64,000 bases of DNA from Bacillus sp. ISL-7 (GCF_018613065.1 NZ_JAGGQW010000041.1:1-64000), one strand, 5' to 3'; positions 32,388 to 41,472 are shown, counted from the first letter of the stretch. Program-made: numbers and translations. Notes: generated by a model not told the origin, from the letters alone.

Positions 32388-33854
32388 ATGCTTAGTGTTC
32401 AACAGATTTCCGGTGGATACTCGAGTGAAGCGGTTCTGAAAGACATTTCTTTTGATGTGGAAAAGGGAGAATTATTCGGGATATTGGGGCCGAATGGAAG
32501 TGGAAAGACAACCCTTTTGAAAATGCTTAGTGGAATTTTGCCCATCCAAAAAGGTGAGATTTTTATCAATCGGAAACGGCTGCAGGAATACAAAACAAAA
32601 CAACTGGCCCAAATGATTGCCGTTCTTTCACAACATTCAACACAATCATTCTCATACACCGTAAAAGAAACTGTCTCGCTTGGCCGTTATGCACATCAAA
32701 AGGGGTTATTTCAAACCTGGAGTAATGCCGATGAAGAGGTTGTCCAGCGAGTAATGAAGCAAATTGGTGTTTCCAGATTCCAAAATAAAAATATTCAAGA
32801 ATTATCAGGCGGTGAAAAACAACGAGTATTTCTTGCCCAAGCTTTGGCCCAAGAGCCTGAAATACTTTTGTTAGATGAACCCACTAACCATTTGGATTTG
32901 TCGTACCAAAAGGAATTATTAGATTTCTTAAAACAATGGACGTCAGAAAGTGGATTAACAGTCATCTCTATTTTTCACGATTTAAACCTTGCTGGGCTTT
33001 ATTGTGATCGCTTACTGCTACTCGAAAATGGCAGGATAAATATCGATCATATTCCTAATGAGGTGCTTCGAGAAGATCGAATAAGGGATGTGTATCATAC
33101 AGACATTCAAAAACATCCACATCCCAAAATCGCTGCACCACAGATGGTTTTACTTCCAAAAGTGAATAAGAAAGTTGTCGATTTTGACCTAGATGAGTCG
33201 ATGCTGCATATTTCAGAAGAATATATCGAATTAACATCACCCATGCCATTAAGGACGATGTCATCTGGGGTGATTGGTTCGGGAACCGGATGGCACCTAA
33301 CATTTGTGAACCGCCATGTTAACAAGGATTACAACTGTAGTGATCATCGTAGAGAAATGAGTTCATTTTTAAAATCAAACGGGTTTGAACCATCGGAAAC
33401 TGTTGGCATGATGACCGCAGTTGTCCTCGAAGATGTAGTATACAAGCGGTTTGAACATAATAGCTTCTCGATATTTGCTGTTGTGACAGCTGGAGTAGGA
33501 AATGCGATTGATGCTTCGAAAAGTGAACAGCATACATTTGAAATGACACCAGGAACAATCAATACCTGGATTTTTGTGAGCGGCGAGCTGACAGAGGAAG
33601 CTTTTATTCAAAGTATCATGACCGCAACTGAAGCGAAGGTTAAGGCATTGAATGATCTAAAGGTAATCGATGAAGTCACCGGAACGATCGCCACCGGTAC
33701 ATCGACAGATAGTATCTTAATTGCTGCTACTCAAACGGGTGAAGTATTAGAATTTGCGGGTACGATTACCCCGTTAGGCAAGCTTATTAGCAAGGCAGTT
33801 TATCAGTGCACGATCGAAGCGATTCAAAAATCCAGCAAGAGGAAATGCAAATGA
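32388..33854 (+). CDS. btuD-cbiZ: corrinoid ABC ATPase fused to CbiZ amidohydrolase
   Basis: A 488-residue fusion. Residues about 1-245 are the transporter ATPase BtuD (Walker A GPNGSGKT at 34-41, signature LSGGEKQRV, Walker B ILLLDEPTNHLD). Residues about 270-485 match CbiZ, adenosylcobinamide amidohydrolase, with GSG-GWH-TFVNRHV-KDYNCSDH, MMTAV, VTAG-GNAIDA and G-T-NTW-FV. CbiZ hydrolyses adenosylcobinamide or pseudocobalamin to adenosylcobyric acid for remodelling, so import and processing are linked in one chain. CbiZ-transporter fusions are known in Bacillus halodurans relatives. ATG follows AAAGG closely. Confidence 0.92.
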   Translation: MLSVQQISGGYSSEAVLKDISFDVEKGELFGILGPNGSGKTTLLKMLSGILPIQKGEIFINRKRLQEYKTKQLAQMIAVLSQHSTQSFSYTVKETVSLGRYAHQKGLFQTWSNADEEVVQRVMKQIGVSRFQNKNIQELSGGEKQRVFLAQALAQEPEILLLDEPTNHLDLSYQKELLDFLKQWTSESGLTVISIFHDLNLAGLYCDRLLLLENGRINIDHIPNEVLREDRIRDVYHTDIQKHPHPKIAAPQMVLLPKVNKKVVDFDLDESMLHISEEYIELTSPMPLRTMSSGVIGSGTGWHLTFVNRHVNKDYNCSDHRREMSSFLKSNGFEPSETVGMMTAVVLEDVVYKRFEHNSFSIFAVVTAGVGNAIDASKSEQHTFEMTPGTINTWIFVSGELTEEAFIQSIMTATEAKVKALNDLKVIDEVTGTIATGTSTDSILIAATQTGEVLEFAGTITPLGKLISKAVYQCTIEAIQKSSKRKCK

Positions 33855-34834
33855 TCGTCCATCATTTAATCTCAATCACAGTTGCCTATATTATTGACCT
33901 GTTTATTGGGGATCCACCCGATTGGCCCCACCCTGTAAGATGGATTGGAAAGATGATAACATTTCTTGAAAAACGTTGGAATAATGGCAATTCTAAGCGG
34001 TGGAAAGGGCTGGCCATGCTCCTTTTTATCTTACTCTTAGTTTTTTTCGTCGTTTTGATATTAGTTTTAATAGGATATTGGATTCATCCTGTTGTTGGAA
34101 TTTTAGTAGAAGGTATAATTATTTCTACAACCATTGCTCAAAAAAGCTTAAAGGTGGCTTCTCTAGAAGTCTATCGTCCATTAATTGAAGGGGACCTTCC
34201 TGAAGCAAGGAAAAAACTATCCTATATTGTTGGCCGTGATACAGATTCCTTGGATGAGAGTGAAATCGCTCGCGGTACGATTGAGACCGTGGCCGAAAAT
34301 ACTAGTGATGGGGTGACGGCCCCCTTATTTTGGGCACTAATAGGTGGAGCCCCGCTGGCGATGGTTTATCGCGCAGCCAATACATGTGATTCGATGGTAG
34401 GCCACTTGAACGATAGATATAAAGAGTTTGGCTGGGCGTCTGCAAAATGGGATGATGTGATGAACTGGATTCCGAGTCGAGTAACAGGGATCATCATGCT
34501 GATAGGAAAACGTCCCTTAAGGATGCCTTATAGAAAAGCTTGGACGATTTTATTCCGTGATGCGAAAAAGCATCCGAGCCCAAACAGCGGCTGGGGTGAA
34601 GCGGCTGTCGCAGCTATTTTAGGGATACAGCTTGGCGGAATCAATTATTATAAAGGATTGATATCGAACCGGGCAAAAATGGGTGAACCCATTCAGTCCA
34701 TCCAAGCGGAACATATCATCAAGGCCAATCAAATTCTTAGCAAAACGGTCTTTTTATTTTTATTATTTTTATGGATAGGGGGAATGGTCCTTGAATTGGC
34801 CGTCACATGGCTCGAATCCTCAATATTTATATGA
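33851..34834 (+). CDS. cbiB: adenosylcobinamide-phosphate synthase
   Basis: A 327-residue membrane enzyme that attaches aminopropanol phosphate to adenosylcobyric acid. Family motifs: A-YIIDLFIGDPP-WPHPVRWIGK at the N-terminus, the LS-IVGRDT---DESEI-R-T-ETVAENTSDG-TAPLF-A--GG-P-A--YRA-NT-DSMVG block in the middle, and HPSPNSGW-EAA-A near residue 240. The ATG at 33851 overlaps the btuD-cbiZ stop (ATGA) and follows GAGGAAATG; the open frame extends further upstream but lacks an RBS. Confidence 0.95.
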   Translation: MIVHHLISITVAYIIDLFIGDPPDWPHPVRWIGKMITFLEKRWNNGNSKRWKGLAMLLFILLLVFFVVLILVLIGYWIHPVVGILVEGIIISTTIAQKSLKVASLEVYRPLIEGDLPEARKKLSYIVGRDTDSLDESEIARGTIETVAENTSDGVTAPLFWALIGGAPLAMVYRAANTCDSMVGHLNDRYKEFGWASAKWDDVMNWIPSRVTGIIMLIGKRPLRMPYRKAWTILFRDAKKHPSPNSGWGEAAVAAILGIQLGGINYYKGLISNRAKMGEPIQSIQAEHIIKANQILSKTVFLFLLFLWIGGMVLELAVTWLESSIFI

Positions 34835-35867
34835 GGCAATGGGCCTTGCACTCCCGTTACAGTTTATTGATTTTAGCGCAAATATCAACCCAATTGGCCC
34901 GCCATCAGCTTTGAAAGAAAAATGGCTGGATTTTTTTAAAGAAATTAATGTTTATCCAGATCCTTATGCAACACAGCTGAAAGAAAGGGTTGCAAAATCG
35001 GAGCAGACCCCGATCGATACAATCCTAATTGGAAATGGAGGAGCAGAGCTTATTACGCTGCTTGCCCGTATGCTTGCCGGCAAAAAAGTAGTCATCGTGG
35101 AACCAACATTTTCGGAATATGAACAAGCATGTCGGGCAAACAAATGTGAAATTGTCTACCATCAACTAGTGGAGCCCAACTTTGAATTGAATTCGGTCAA
35201 TTTACACTCGAATTTGATGGATGCAGATGCTTTGTTTTTGTGTAATCCAAATAACCCAACAGGTATTTACTATCCGGCCTCTACGGTTATTTCGATCATA
35301 GAGGAATGTGAAAAGCGAGATTGCTTGGTCGTTTTGGATGAAGCATTTTTTGATTTTTTAATAGAATATGAATCAGTTGTGCCATACATAAACAAGTTTT
35401 CAAATTTAATTATTATTCGCTCGCTGACAAAGATGTTTGCAATTCCAGGAATACGCTTGGGATATTTAATCGCTCAGCCAGCGATTGTTTCGGGTCTTAG
35501 CCAGTTACAATCACATTGGAGTACCAATACCATTGCGTTATCAGCAGGGGAACTTTGTCTGCAAAATAAATTTTTTATTAAAGAGACACAGGCATATATT
35601 AGTCATGAGCGGAAAAGGCTGTTTGCCTTTTTTACACAGGAAGAATTTGTGGTTTCGTCTTCCAACGTGAATTTCTATTTATTGAAGGATCCGCATTTGA
35701 AAGATCAGTTTGCGTTGTTTGAGTTCCTCCTAAATCAAGGCATCATACCAAGGCATACCTTTAACTTTCCTGGTTTAGAGGGAAGATGGCTTCGGTTTGC
35801 CATAAAAAGTAATCAAGAAAATAATCAACTAATGGAAGTGTTGGCGAAATGGCGTCATCATCATTAA
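34791..35867 (+). CDS. cobD: L-threonine-O-3-phosphate decarboxylase (CobD type)
   Basis: A 358-residue class I PLP-dependent aminotransferase-fold enzyme that makes (R)-1-amino-2-propanol O-2-phosphate for CbiB. Typical features are HGSNP near the N-terminus, F-D-F-SANINPIGPP, NPNNPTG near residue 150, LDEAFFDF near 183, and the PLP-lysine in RSLTKMFAIPGIRLGY near 210. Translation begins at TTG with GGGGGAA upstream, overlapping the end of cbiB by 44 bases. Confidence 0.93.
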   Translation: MNWPSHGSNPQYLYEAMGLALPLQFIDFSANINPIGPPSALKEKWLDFFKEINVYPDPYATQLKERVAKSEQTPIDTILIGNGGAELITLLARMLAGKKVVIVEPTFSEYEQACRANKCEIVYHQLVEPNFELNSVNLHSNLMDADALFLCNPNNPTGIYYPASTVISIIEECEKRDCLVVLDEAFFDFLIEYESVVPYINKFSNLIIIRSLTKMFAIPGIRLGYLIAQPAIVSGLSQLQSHWSTNTIALSAGELCLQNKFFIKETQAYISHERKRLFAFFTQEEFVVSSSNVNFYLLKDPHLKDQFALFEFLLNQGIIPRHTFNFPGLEGRWLRFAIKSNQENNQLMEVLAKWRHHH

Positions 35868-36421
35868 TCTTCATAACAGGCGGAGTAAGAAGTGGGAAGA
35901 GCAGCTTTGCTGAGAGGAAAGCAGTAGAGATCGCTCGTAGGACAGGCTGCCATCTTACCTATCTGGCAACCGGAGTTCCTTCTGACCAAGAAATGAAGGA
36001 ACGAATTGAAAAGCACCAACTTGATCGAGATTCAGCGACTTACCGGTGGAAAACATATGAACAGTCAGTTCAAATCGGGAAAATAGCTGATGACTTTAAT
36101 GGCGAGGATGTTATTTTGTTGGATTGTGTCACAACTCTATTAAATAATGAATTGTTTTCTTCTGAGCAAGCGTGGGATGAACATTTTTTAGAAACGGTTA
36201 AAGAAAATGTGATTACAGGGATTACTTCGATAAAAAATCGTGCTCGGACAATAATTGTTGTCAGTAATGAAGTCTTAAACGAGCCGTTACTTGGCAATGA
36301 AATGGTTTTTACTTATGGCCGCTTACTGGGCCAAATCCATCAATATTTAGTCAAGGAAGCGAAGTTAGTGTTTTTAGTGGAGGCAGGGATTCCTATCGTA
36401 ATGAAGGGAGTAACGCAATGA
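35849..36421 (+). CDS. cobU: adenosylcobinamide kinase/guanylyltransferase
   Basis: A 190-residue enzyme that phosphorylates adenosylcobinamide and transfers GMP. The P-loop is GGVRSGKS (about 11-18), the guanylylated-His region Y-LATG-PSDQEMKERI-KHQ-DR (about 40-60), then LLDCVTTLL-N and VSNEVL. It overlaps the end of cobD by 19 bases. It is full length, unlike the shorter paralogue at 39232-39666. Confidence 0.95.
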   Translation: MASSSLIFITGGVRSGKSSFAERKAVEIARRTGCHLTYLATGVPSDQEMKERIEKHQLDRDSATYRWKTYEQSVQIGKIADDFNGEDVILLDCVTTLLNNELFSSEQAWDEHFLETVKENVITGITSIKNRARTIIVVSNEVLNEPLLGNEMVFTYGRLLGQIHQYLVKEAKLVFLVEAGIPIVMKGVTQ

Positions 36422-37926
36422 AAGGAATCATGATTCAGGGTACGGCTTCAGATGTAGGAAAAAGTCTAATCGTAACGGCGATGTGCCGAATACTTGCCAA
36501 TGAGGGAGTAAAGGTCGCCCCATTTAAATCTCAAAACATGTCTAATAACTCGTACGTGACACAAGACGGTAAAGAAATTGGCAGAGCACAAGGGATTCAG
36601 GCGGAAGCTGCTAGAGTGGAGCCAACCGTTTGGATGAACCCTATTCTATTAAAGCCACGGTCAGATCAGCATGCAGAAATTGTTTATCTAGGAAAAGCGA
36701 TCGAAACCCTTTCGGGACGAGGATATCGGGATCATTTTTATGAAAAAGGGGTAGAGGTAATTAAGAATTCTCTACATCAGCTTGCCGATGAATATGATGT
36801 AGTGGTGATTGAGGGAGCAGGCAGCCCGGTTGAAATCAATTTAAAGGACCGCGAGTTGGTCAATATGAAGGTAGCCGAATTGGCGGAGGTACCAGTTGTG
36901 CTGGTAGCCGATATTGACCGCGGCGGAGTATTTGCTAGTATTGTTGGCACACTTGAACTATTGGAGCCTTACGAAAGGCAACGAGTTGTCGGTGTGATTA
37001 TCAATAAATTCCGCGGTGATATTACCCTATTTGAGGACGGAGTTCAGTGGCTGGAAGAGAAAACGGGTGTACCTGTATTAGGTGTATTGCCGTTTGTGGA
37101 AAATCATATGATTGATGGTGAGGACTCATTATCGATTCGCAGCCAATTTTCTAATCGGAATGAAGGGACAATTGATATTGCCGTCATCAACCTGCCGTTT
37201 ATTTCAAATTACAGTGATCTGGAACCATTTTTATTTGAAAAAGATGTTTCGATCCGTTTGGTGAATCATGCGAGTGAGTTTGGACAGCCAGATGCCGTTA
37301 TCCTTCCGGGTACAAAAAGTACGATTAGCGACTTAAAAAATTTAAAAGATAAACAGTTAGATATCTTAGTCCAAAACCACGTAGAAAATGGCGGTTATGT
37401 TGTTGGGATTTGTGGAGGGTATCAAATCCTTGGCAGATATTTGATCGATGAAGTTGGTTCCGACACTGGGATACGGAACTACAAGGTGGAAGGGTTAGGA
37501 GTGATTCCTGCTGCTACCACTTTTTATAAAGAAAAAGAAACAAATCGAGTCACTGCCCAGTATCACAAGAGGATAGAATTACCCATTCACCAGCCAATCG
37601 TAGGATATGAAATCCATTTAGGAAAGACGATATTTTCTAAAGAGGTCTGTCCGTTTATAACATTAGCAAACGGGGAAGAAGAAGGGTATTTCGCAAATGA
37701 TGGTCAAATCATTGGAACGTACCTTCACCATCTATTTCATAATGATGAGTGGAGAAATCACTGGTTAAACATGATTCGGACAAGGAAAGGACTCCCTGCA
37801 GAAGAAATCCGTTCAATTAGCGACTATAAAGACAAACGATTTGATTCTATCGCAGACGAAATGAAAAGTCATCTAAAATGGGATCTGATTAAAAAGATTA
37901 TCAATCAATGGGGTTCAAAAACATGA
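36418..37926 (+). CDS. cbiP: adenosylcobyric acid synthase (glutamine-hydrolysing)
   Basis: A 502-residue enzyme that amidates four carboxyl groups of adenosylcobyrinic acid diamide. An N-terminal dethiobiotin-synthetase-like ATPase domain (MIQGTASDVGKS, PFKSQNMSNNS, EGAGSPVEINL) is joined to a class I glutamine amidotransferase with the nucleophile in GICGGYQ-LG (about residue 333) and the His of YLHHLF. In a salvage-only strain it can restore partly de-amidated corrinoids. ATGA overlap with cobU. Confidence 0.95.
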   Translation: MKGIMIQGTASDVGKSLIVTAMCRILANEGVKVAPFKSQNMSNNSYVTQDGKEIGRAQGIQAEAARVEPTVWMNPILLKPRSDQHAEIVYLGKAIETLSGRGYRDHFYEKGVEVIKNSLHQLADEYDVVVIEGAGSPVEINLKDRELVNMKVAELAEVPVVLVADIDRGGVFASIVGTLELLEPYERQRVVGVIINKFRGDITLFEDGVQWLEEKTGVPVLGVLPFVENHMIDGEDSLSIRSQFSNRNEGTIDIAVINLPFISNYSDLEPFLFEKDVSIRLVNHASEFGQPDAVILPGTKSTISDLKNLKDKQLDILVQNHVENGGYVVGICGGYQILGRYLIDEVGSDTGIRNYKVEGLGVIPAATTFYKEKETNRVTAQYHKRIELPIHQPIVGYEIHLGKTIFSKEVCPFITLANGEEEGYFANDGQIIGTYLHHLFHNDEWRNHWLNMIRTRKGLPAEEIRSISDYKDKRFDSIADEMKSHLKWDLIKKIINQWGSKT

Positions 37927-38711
37927 CGTTCTTGAAAGGTTTCTTGATTAATATTCAATTCTTTACAGCAATCCCTATCACACTCGAGTTACCAATGGAT
38001 AAAGACCATCTTAAAAAGGCAGTCCAAGCCTTCCCACTCGTTGGATTAATACAAGGGATCATTTATTCAGCGGTATTTTATCTGTGTCTTGAATATACTC
38101 CTTTTTCCCATCTTGCCTGTGCATTCTTGCTTTGGCTGGCAACGATTCTCCTGACCGGAGGAATTCATCTGGATGGCTGGATGGATGCAAGTGATGCTTA
38201 TTTTTCCTATCAAGATCAAGGGAAAAGGCTAGAAATTATGAAGGATCCAAGAACGGGTGCATTTGGCGTTCTCTCCATTCTTGTTTTATTAAGCTGTCGG
38301 TTTCTATTTATGTATGAGAGTACAGCAAAGGTCGAAAATATACTATTTATCATGATTGCTGTCATCCCTTTTTTAAGTAAAACTGTCATGGGTGTTCTGT
38401 TGTTAACGGTAAAGTCAGCAAAGAATGAAGGGCTGGGCACGTTATTCCAAAGTGCGGCGAAACCGCAGGCATTATGGCTGTATCCCATTTATTTAGTTGG
38501 TGTTCTAATTCTGGTTAGTTTATTCATAAAAGAATTCTTCATAATAGGTTTATTGATTTTCGCTGCAGCCTGCTGTTTATTCCTTTTTCGTCGGAAAGCT
38601 GTGAAATGGTTCGGTGGAATTACGGGGGATGTATTAGGTGCGACTGTTGAAGGGACTGAGTTAATCCTGTGGATGACCGTGTGGTTATTGCATTATTTCG
38701 TCATGGTATAA
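37923..38711 (+). CDS. cobS: adenosylcobinamide-GDP ribazoletransferase (cobalamin synthase)
   Basis: A 262-residue polytopic membrane enzyme that joins adenosylcobinamide-GDP with alpha-ribazole or its phosphate. Motifs: F-TAIPI near the N-terminus, FPLVGLIQG, GG-HLDGWMD-DA with the catalytic acidic residues (about 85-95), and DPRTGAFGV. The ATG at 37923 overlaps the cbiP stop (ATGA). An in-frame ATG at 37908 has no better RBS. Confidence 0.93.
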   Translation: MTFLKGFLINIQFFTAIPITLELPMDKDHLKKAVQAFPLVGLIQGIIYSAVFYLCLEYTPFSHLACAFLLWLATILLTGGIHLDGWMDASDAYFSYQDQGKRLEIMKDPRTGAFGVLSILVLLSCRFLFMYESTAKVENILFIMIAVIPFLSKTVMGVLLLTVKSAKNEGLGTLFQSAAKPQALWLYPIYLVGVLILVSLFIKEFFIIGLLIFAAACCLFLFRRKAVKWFGGITGDVLGATVEGTELILWMTVWLLHYFVMV

Positions 38712-39280
38712 CAGAAGAAAATAGACGAAAAGCCTATCTAGGGTGGAACGATTCGCCGTTATGTCCGAAATCAAAACCTATATCGGTAACAAAAAGCTAT
38801 CAGCGCTATTTTTCAAGTGATTTGCAAAGATGTACTGATACAGCGGAAATATTATTTCCAAACTCTAATCTATCCCTATTAAAAGAATTACGAGAAATAA
38901 ATTTCGGTCAATGGGAAGGGAATACGTACGAAGACTTGAAAGAAAATAGACTCTATCGTCAATGGCTGGCAGATCCTGTTACGCATTGTCCGCCCGACGG
39001 TGAATCATTTGATAAGTTCACCAAGAGAGTTGATGCTGGCTGGGCTAGGTTGATTGGAGAGATTCTCGATTCTAGTTTGCAGAACGCAGCAGTAATTACT
39101 CATGGGGGAGTCATCAGATATCTTTTATCAAAATTTGCCCCACACCAAAAAGAATTTTGGGAGTGGCAGGTTAATCATGATCAGGGGTTTGAACTCATAT
39201 TTGAAAAAGAATCTTTAAGGAGGGGGATGCGGTGCACTTTATTATTGGAGGTGCCTTTAACGGCAAACGGGCTTGGGTAA
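38669..39280 (+). CDS. cobC: alpha-ribazole-5-phosphate phosphatase (histidine phosphatase)
   Basis: A 203-residue histidine phosphatase-family protein. The catalytic RHG is in LFRHGITEEN (about residues 10-19), a second Arg in SSDLQRC-DTAE, and the second His in THGGVIRYLL (about 151). In the operon its likely job is dephosphorylating alpha-ribazole phosphate or adenosylcobalamin phosphate. GTG start inside the end of cobS; the precise start (38669 or 38681) is uncertain. Confidence 0.85.
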   Translation: MDDRVVIALFRHGITEENRRKAYLGWNDSPLCPKSKPISVTKSYQRYFSSDLQRCTDTAEILFPNSNLSLLKELREINFGQWEGNTYEDLKENRLYRQWLADPVTHCPPDGESFDKFTKRVDAGWARLIGEILDSSLQNAAVITHGGVIRYLLSKFAPHQKEFWEWQVNHDQGFELIFEKESLRRGMRCTLLLEVPLTANGLG

Positions 39281-39666
39281 AGAATACCTACACTGTTTAC
39301 GAGAATAAACATTGGGTCTCAGCTTATGATAACCATTCTCTCCCGTTAAATTTAATTGATTTTGGCAAGGATGTGATGATCCTTGAGGGTGTAGAAATAT
39401 GGTTGAAAGATTTAACTGTGACATATGATGGCGACAAGTGTCGAGAGATTTGGAATAAATGTCTCGAGAATTGGCTTTCTTGGGAGCAGGAAGCTCTACA
39501 TCGCCAATTAATTGTGATTGGGACTGATATTACAAAAGGAATTGTGCCATTGGAAGTAGAAAATAGACTGTGGCGGGATGTAACAGGATGGGCCTATCAA
39601 GATATCGCCGTAAAATCAGCTAAGGTTGACGTCATTTGGTATGGATTAAATCAAACGATTAAGTAA
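39232..39666 (+). CDS. short CobU-like paralogue
   Basis: A 144-residue protein with a CobU-type layout: a P-loop GGAFNGKR at residues 6-13 (CobU: GGVRSGKS), a central MILEGVEIWLKDL that parallels CobU's LLDCVTTLL, and a C-terminal VIGTDITKGIVPLE-ENRLWRDVTGWAYQ that parallels SNEVG-GIVP. The segment that carries the guanylylated His in CobU (ATG---H) is missing, so guanylyltransfer looks unlikely. GTG start with AAGGAGGGGG upstream, overlapping cobC. It may be a kinase or a non-catalytic partner; function not assigned. Confidence 0.75.
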   Translation: MHFIIGGAFNGKRAWVKNTYTVYENKHWVSAYDNHSLPLNLIDFGKDVMILEGVEIWLKDLTVTYDGDKCREIWNKCLENWLSWEQEALHRQLIVIGTDITKGIVPLEVENRLWRDVTGWAYQDIAVKSAKVDVIWYGLNQTIK

Positions 39667-39681
39667 AGGGGAGAAGTTTCA

Positions 39682-40266
39682 ATGAGAATTTACACAAGAA
39701 CAGGTGACAAAGGAAAAACAAGTATAATTGGTGGCAGGGTAGACAAGGATGATACCCGTGTGGAAGCGTATGGAACGGTAGATGAAGTGAATTGTTTTGT
39801 CGGTCAGGCGATTCAAGAGCTTGACCCCAAATTATTCAAGGACGTGCTTGATGATCTGGAGAAAATTCAACATGAATTATTTGATTGTGGAGGAGACCTT
39901 GCTAATGTGACTGAGAAGCGAGTAATAAAGCTGCAGCAAGAATCGATTGATTACCTTGAAAAGAAAATAGATGAATATATTAAAGAGGCACCAGAATTAG
40001 AAAGGTTTATTTTACCAGGAGGATCTAAGCCCGCGGCATCGATTCATATTGCTAGAACGGTGACAAGAAGAGCGGAAAGATTAGTTGTTAAGCTAGTCAA
40101 GGCTGATTCGAAAACACCTGAATTAGCCTTAATGTATCTAAACCGCTTATCAGATTATTTCTTTGCATTGGCTAGAGTTATAAACTTCCGATTAAATGTC
40201 AGCGACGTTGAGTATGTGCGCAGTGCAAAAGTATTCAGGGATGGGAAGCGTAAGGAGGAAAAGTAG
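39682..40266 (+). CDS. pduO: PduO-type ATP:cob(I)alamin adenosyltransferase
   Basis: A 194-residue adenosyltransferase that attaches the 5'-deoxyadenosyl group to cob(I)alamin or cobinamide. PduO/MMAB motifs: IYTRTGDKGKTSIIGG-V-KDD-RVEAYGTVDE at the N-terminus (ATP site), FDCGGDLA, FILPGGS, A--HIARTV-RRAER-V and YLNRLSDY-F-LAR. AGGGGAGAAG precedes the ATG. This makes the pathway intermediates adenosylated before CbiZ, CobU and CobS act. Confidence 0.95.
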   Translation: MRIYTRTGDKGKTSIIGGRVDKDDTRVEAYGTVDEVNCFVGQAIQELDPKLFKDVLDDLEKIQHELFDCGGDLANVTEKRVIKLQQESIDYLEKKIDEYIKEAPELERFILPGGSKPAASIHIARTVTRRAERLVVKLVKADSKTPELALMYLNRLSDYFFALARVINFRLNVSDVEYVRSAKVFRDGKRKEEK

Positions 40267-40267
40267 T

Positions 40268-40759
40268 ATGAAGGGAAAAGTGGTGAGCGGGCTGGCCATG
40301 TTAACAGCATTGTCAGTTGTCGGAGCAATGATTAAAATTCCAGCCATTGTCGGCAGTGTCGCATTGGATGTTTTTCCTGCGCTATTGGCAGCAGTCCTGT
40401 TTGGAGCGAGGGCTGGAGCTGTTGTGGCTGCATTTGGTCATCTGCTATCCGCTCTAATAGGTGGTTTCCCATTGGGGCCAATGCACTTTTTAATTGCTGT
40501 CGAAATGGCATTGCTCGTTTGGATGTTTGGACGTCTTTATAAAAACAATAAGGTTTTAGCAAGTGCGCTCTTCATTATTGGGAATGCATTTGTTGCTCCC
40601 TTACCATTTATTTTTTTAATGAATGTCGGTTTTTATATAGGAATTGTCCCTTCACTGCTAATCGGCTCGGTCATCAATACAGTAATCGCACTGGTTGCAA
40701 TTCCAAGGCTTTCTTCATTGGTCACTTTTGACTTAGCGAAGCGTGAAGAAAAATTATGA
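40268..40759 (+). CDS. cblT: ECF transporter S component, probably alpha-ribazole transporter CblT
   Basis: A 163-residue, five- to six-helix hydrophobic protein resembling energy-coupling factor S components: an A-L-S-V-VGAMIKIP helix, V-LDVFPALLAAVLFGARAGAVVAAFGHLLSALI-GFPLGPMHFL, then a terminal helix with a positively charged end. In Listeria and Geobacillus an S component next to the alpha-ribazole kinase CblS imports alpha-ribazole (CblT). The same neighbour is present here. The ATG at 40268 follows GGAGG; the general ECF A/A'/T module is not in the window. Confidence 0.82.
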   Translation: MKGKVVSGLAMLTALSVVGAMIKIPAIVGSVALDVFPALLAAVLFGARAGAVVAAFGHLLSALIGGFPLGPMHFLIAVEMALLVWMFGRLYKNNKVLASALFIIGNAFVAPLPFIFLMNVGFYIGIVPSLLIGSVINTVIALVAIPRLSSLVTFDLAKREEKL

Positions 40760-41472
40760 GAGATATTATAACCATTCCTTTTAACAATATGGACTCGCTC
40801 ATTATTGCATGCGACAATAGCGGAGCCATCGGGAAGAAGGAACAAGATCTAGTTCATGTCCCATACGAAACGGTAGCTTATTTTTCGTTTAGAGTTGCCG
40901 TTATGGAATGTATAGCAGCAGGGGGGGAGCCCATTTCAGTGGTGCTCCACAACTTCTGCGGAAATGAACCCTGGGCCGAGTTAGTTTCAGGAATACAAAA
41001 AGGGCTGCATGAACTAAATTTATCGGATGTACGGATAACTGGTAGTACAGAAAGTAACTTTTCACTCATGCAATCTGCTCTTGGTTTAGTCGTTCTTGGG
41101 AAAAAGTCCATTGCTCGAACGACAGAGCTAGCTTACTCTAACCAATTGAAATTTGCAGTGGTAGGCAGGCCTCTTGTTGGAAACGAAGTGATCGAACAAA
41201 AGGATCAAGTTGCCCCTCTGTCCGTTTTTCAAATGATCAGCAAGATTCAAGATGTCATGGTCTGGCCTGTTGGTTCCAGAGGGATTTTATATGAGATCAA
41301 TCAGATGTTCCCTAATAAAGAAGTGTCAAAGGAAATGGTCATCACAAACGTGGATATTTTAAAATCGGCTGGACCAGCTACCTGCTTTCTGGCTGTGTAT
41401 GATCCAGGACAGGAAGAAACAGTTATAAAAACAGCAGGAAGATTTTTCAACCTATTGGAAATAAAAAAATAG
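40756..41472 (+). CDS. cblS: PurM-like kinase, probable alpha-ribazole kinase CblS
   Basis: A 238-residue protein with an AIR-synthase/PurM-like N-terminal ATP-binding fold: AC-D-SGAIG-KE-D near residues 18-30, R-A-MECIAAGGEP near 50-60, and TGSTESN near 93. The best fit is alpha-ribazole kinase CblS, which phosphorylates salvaged alpha-ribazole for CobS. The ATG overlaps the cblT stop (ATGA). It closes the 13-gene cobalamin operon; its stop codon lies inside the terminator hairpin. Confidence 0.8.
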   Translation: MRDIITIPFNNMDSLIIACDNSGAIGKKEQDLVHVPYETVAYFSFRVAVMECIAAGGEPISVVLHNFCGNEPWAELVSGIQKGLHELNLSDVRITGSTESNFSLMQSALGLVVLGKKSIARTTELAYSNQLKFAVVGRPLVGNEVIEQKDQVAPLSVFQMISKIQDVMVWPVGSRGILYEINQMFPNKEVSKEMVITNVDILKSAGPATCFLAVYDPGQEETVIKTAGRFFNLLEIKK

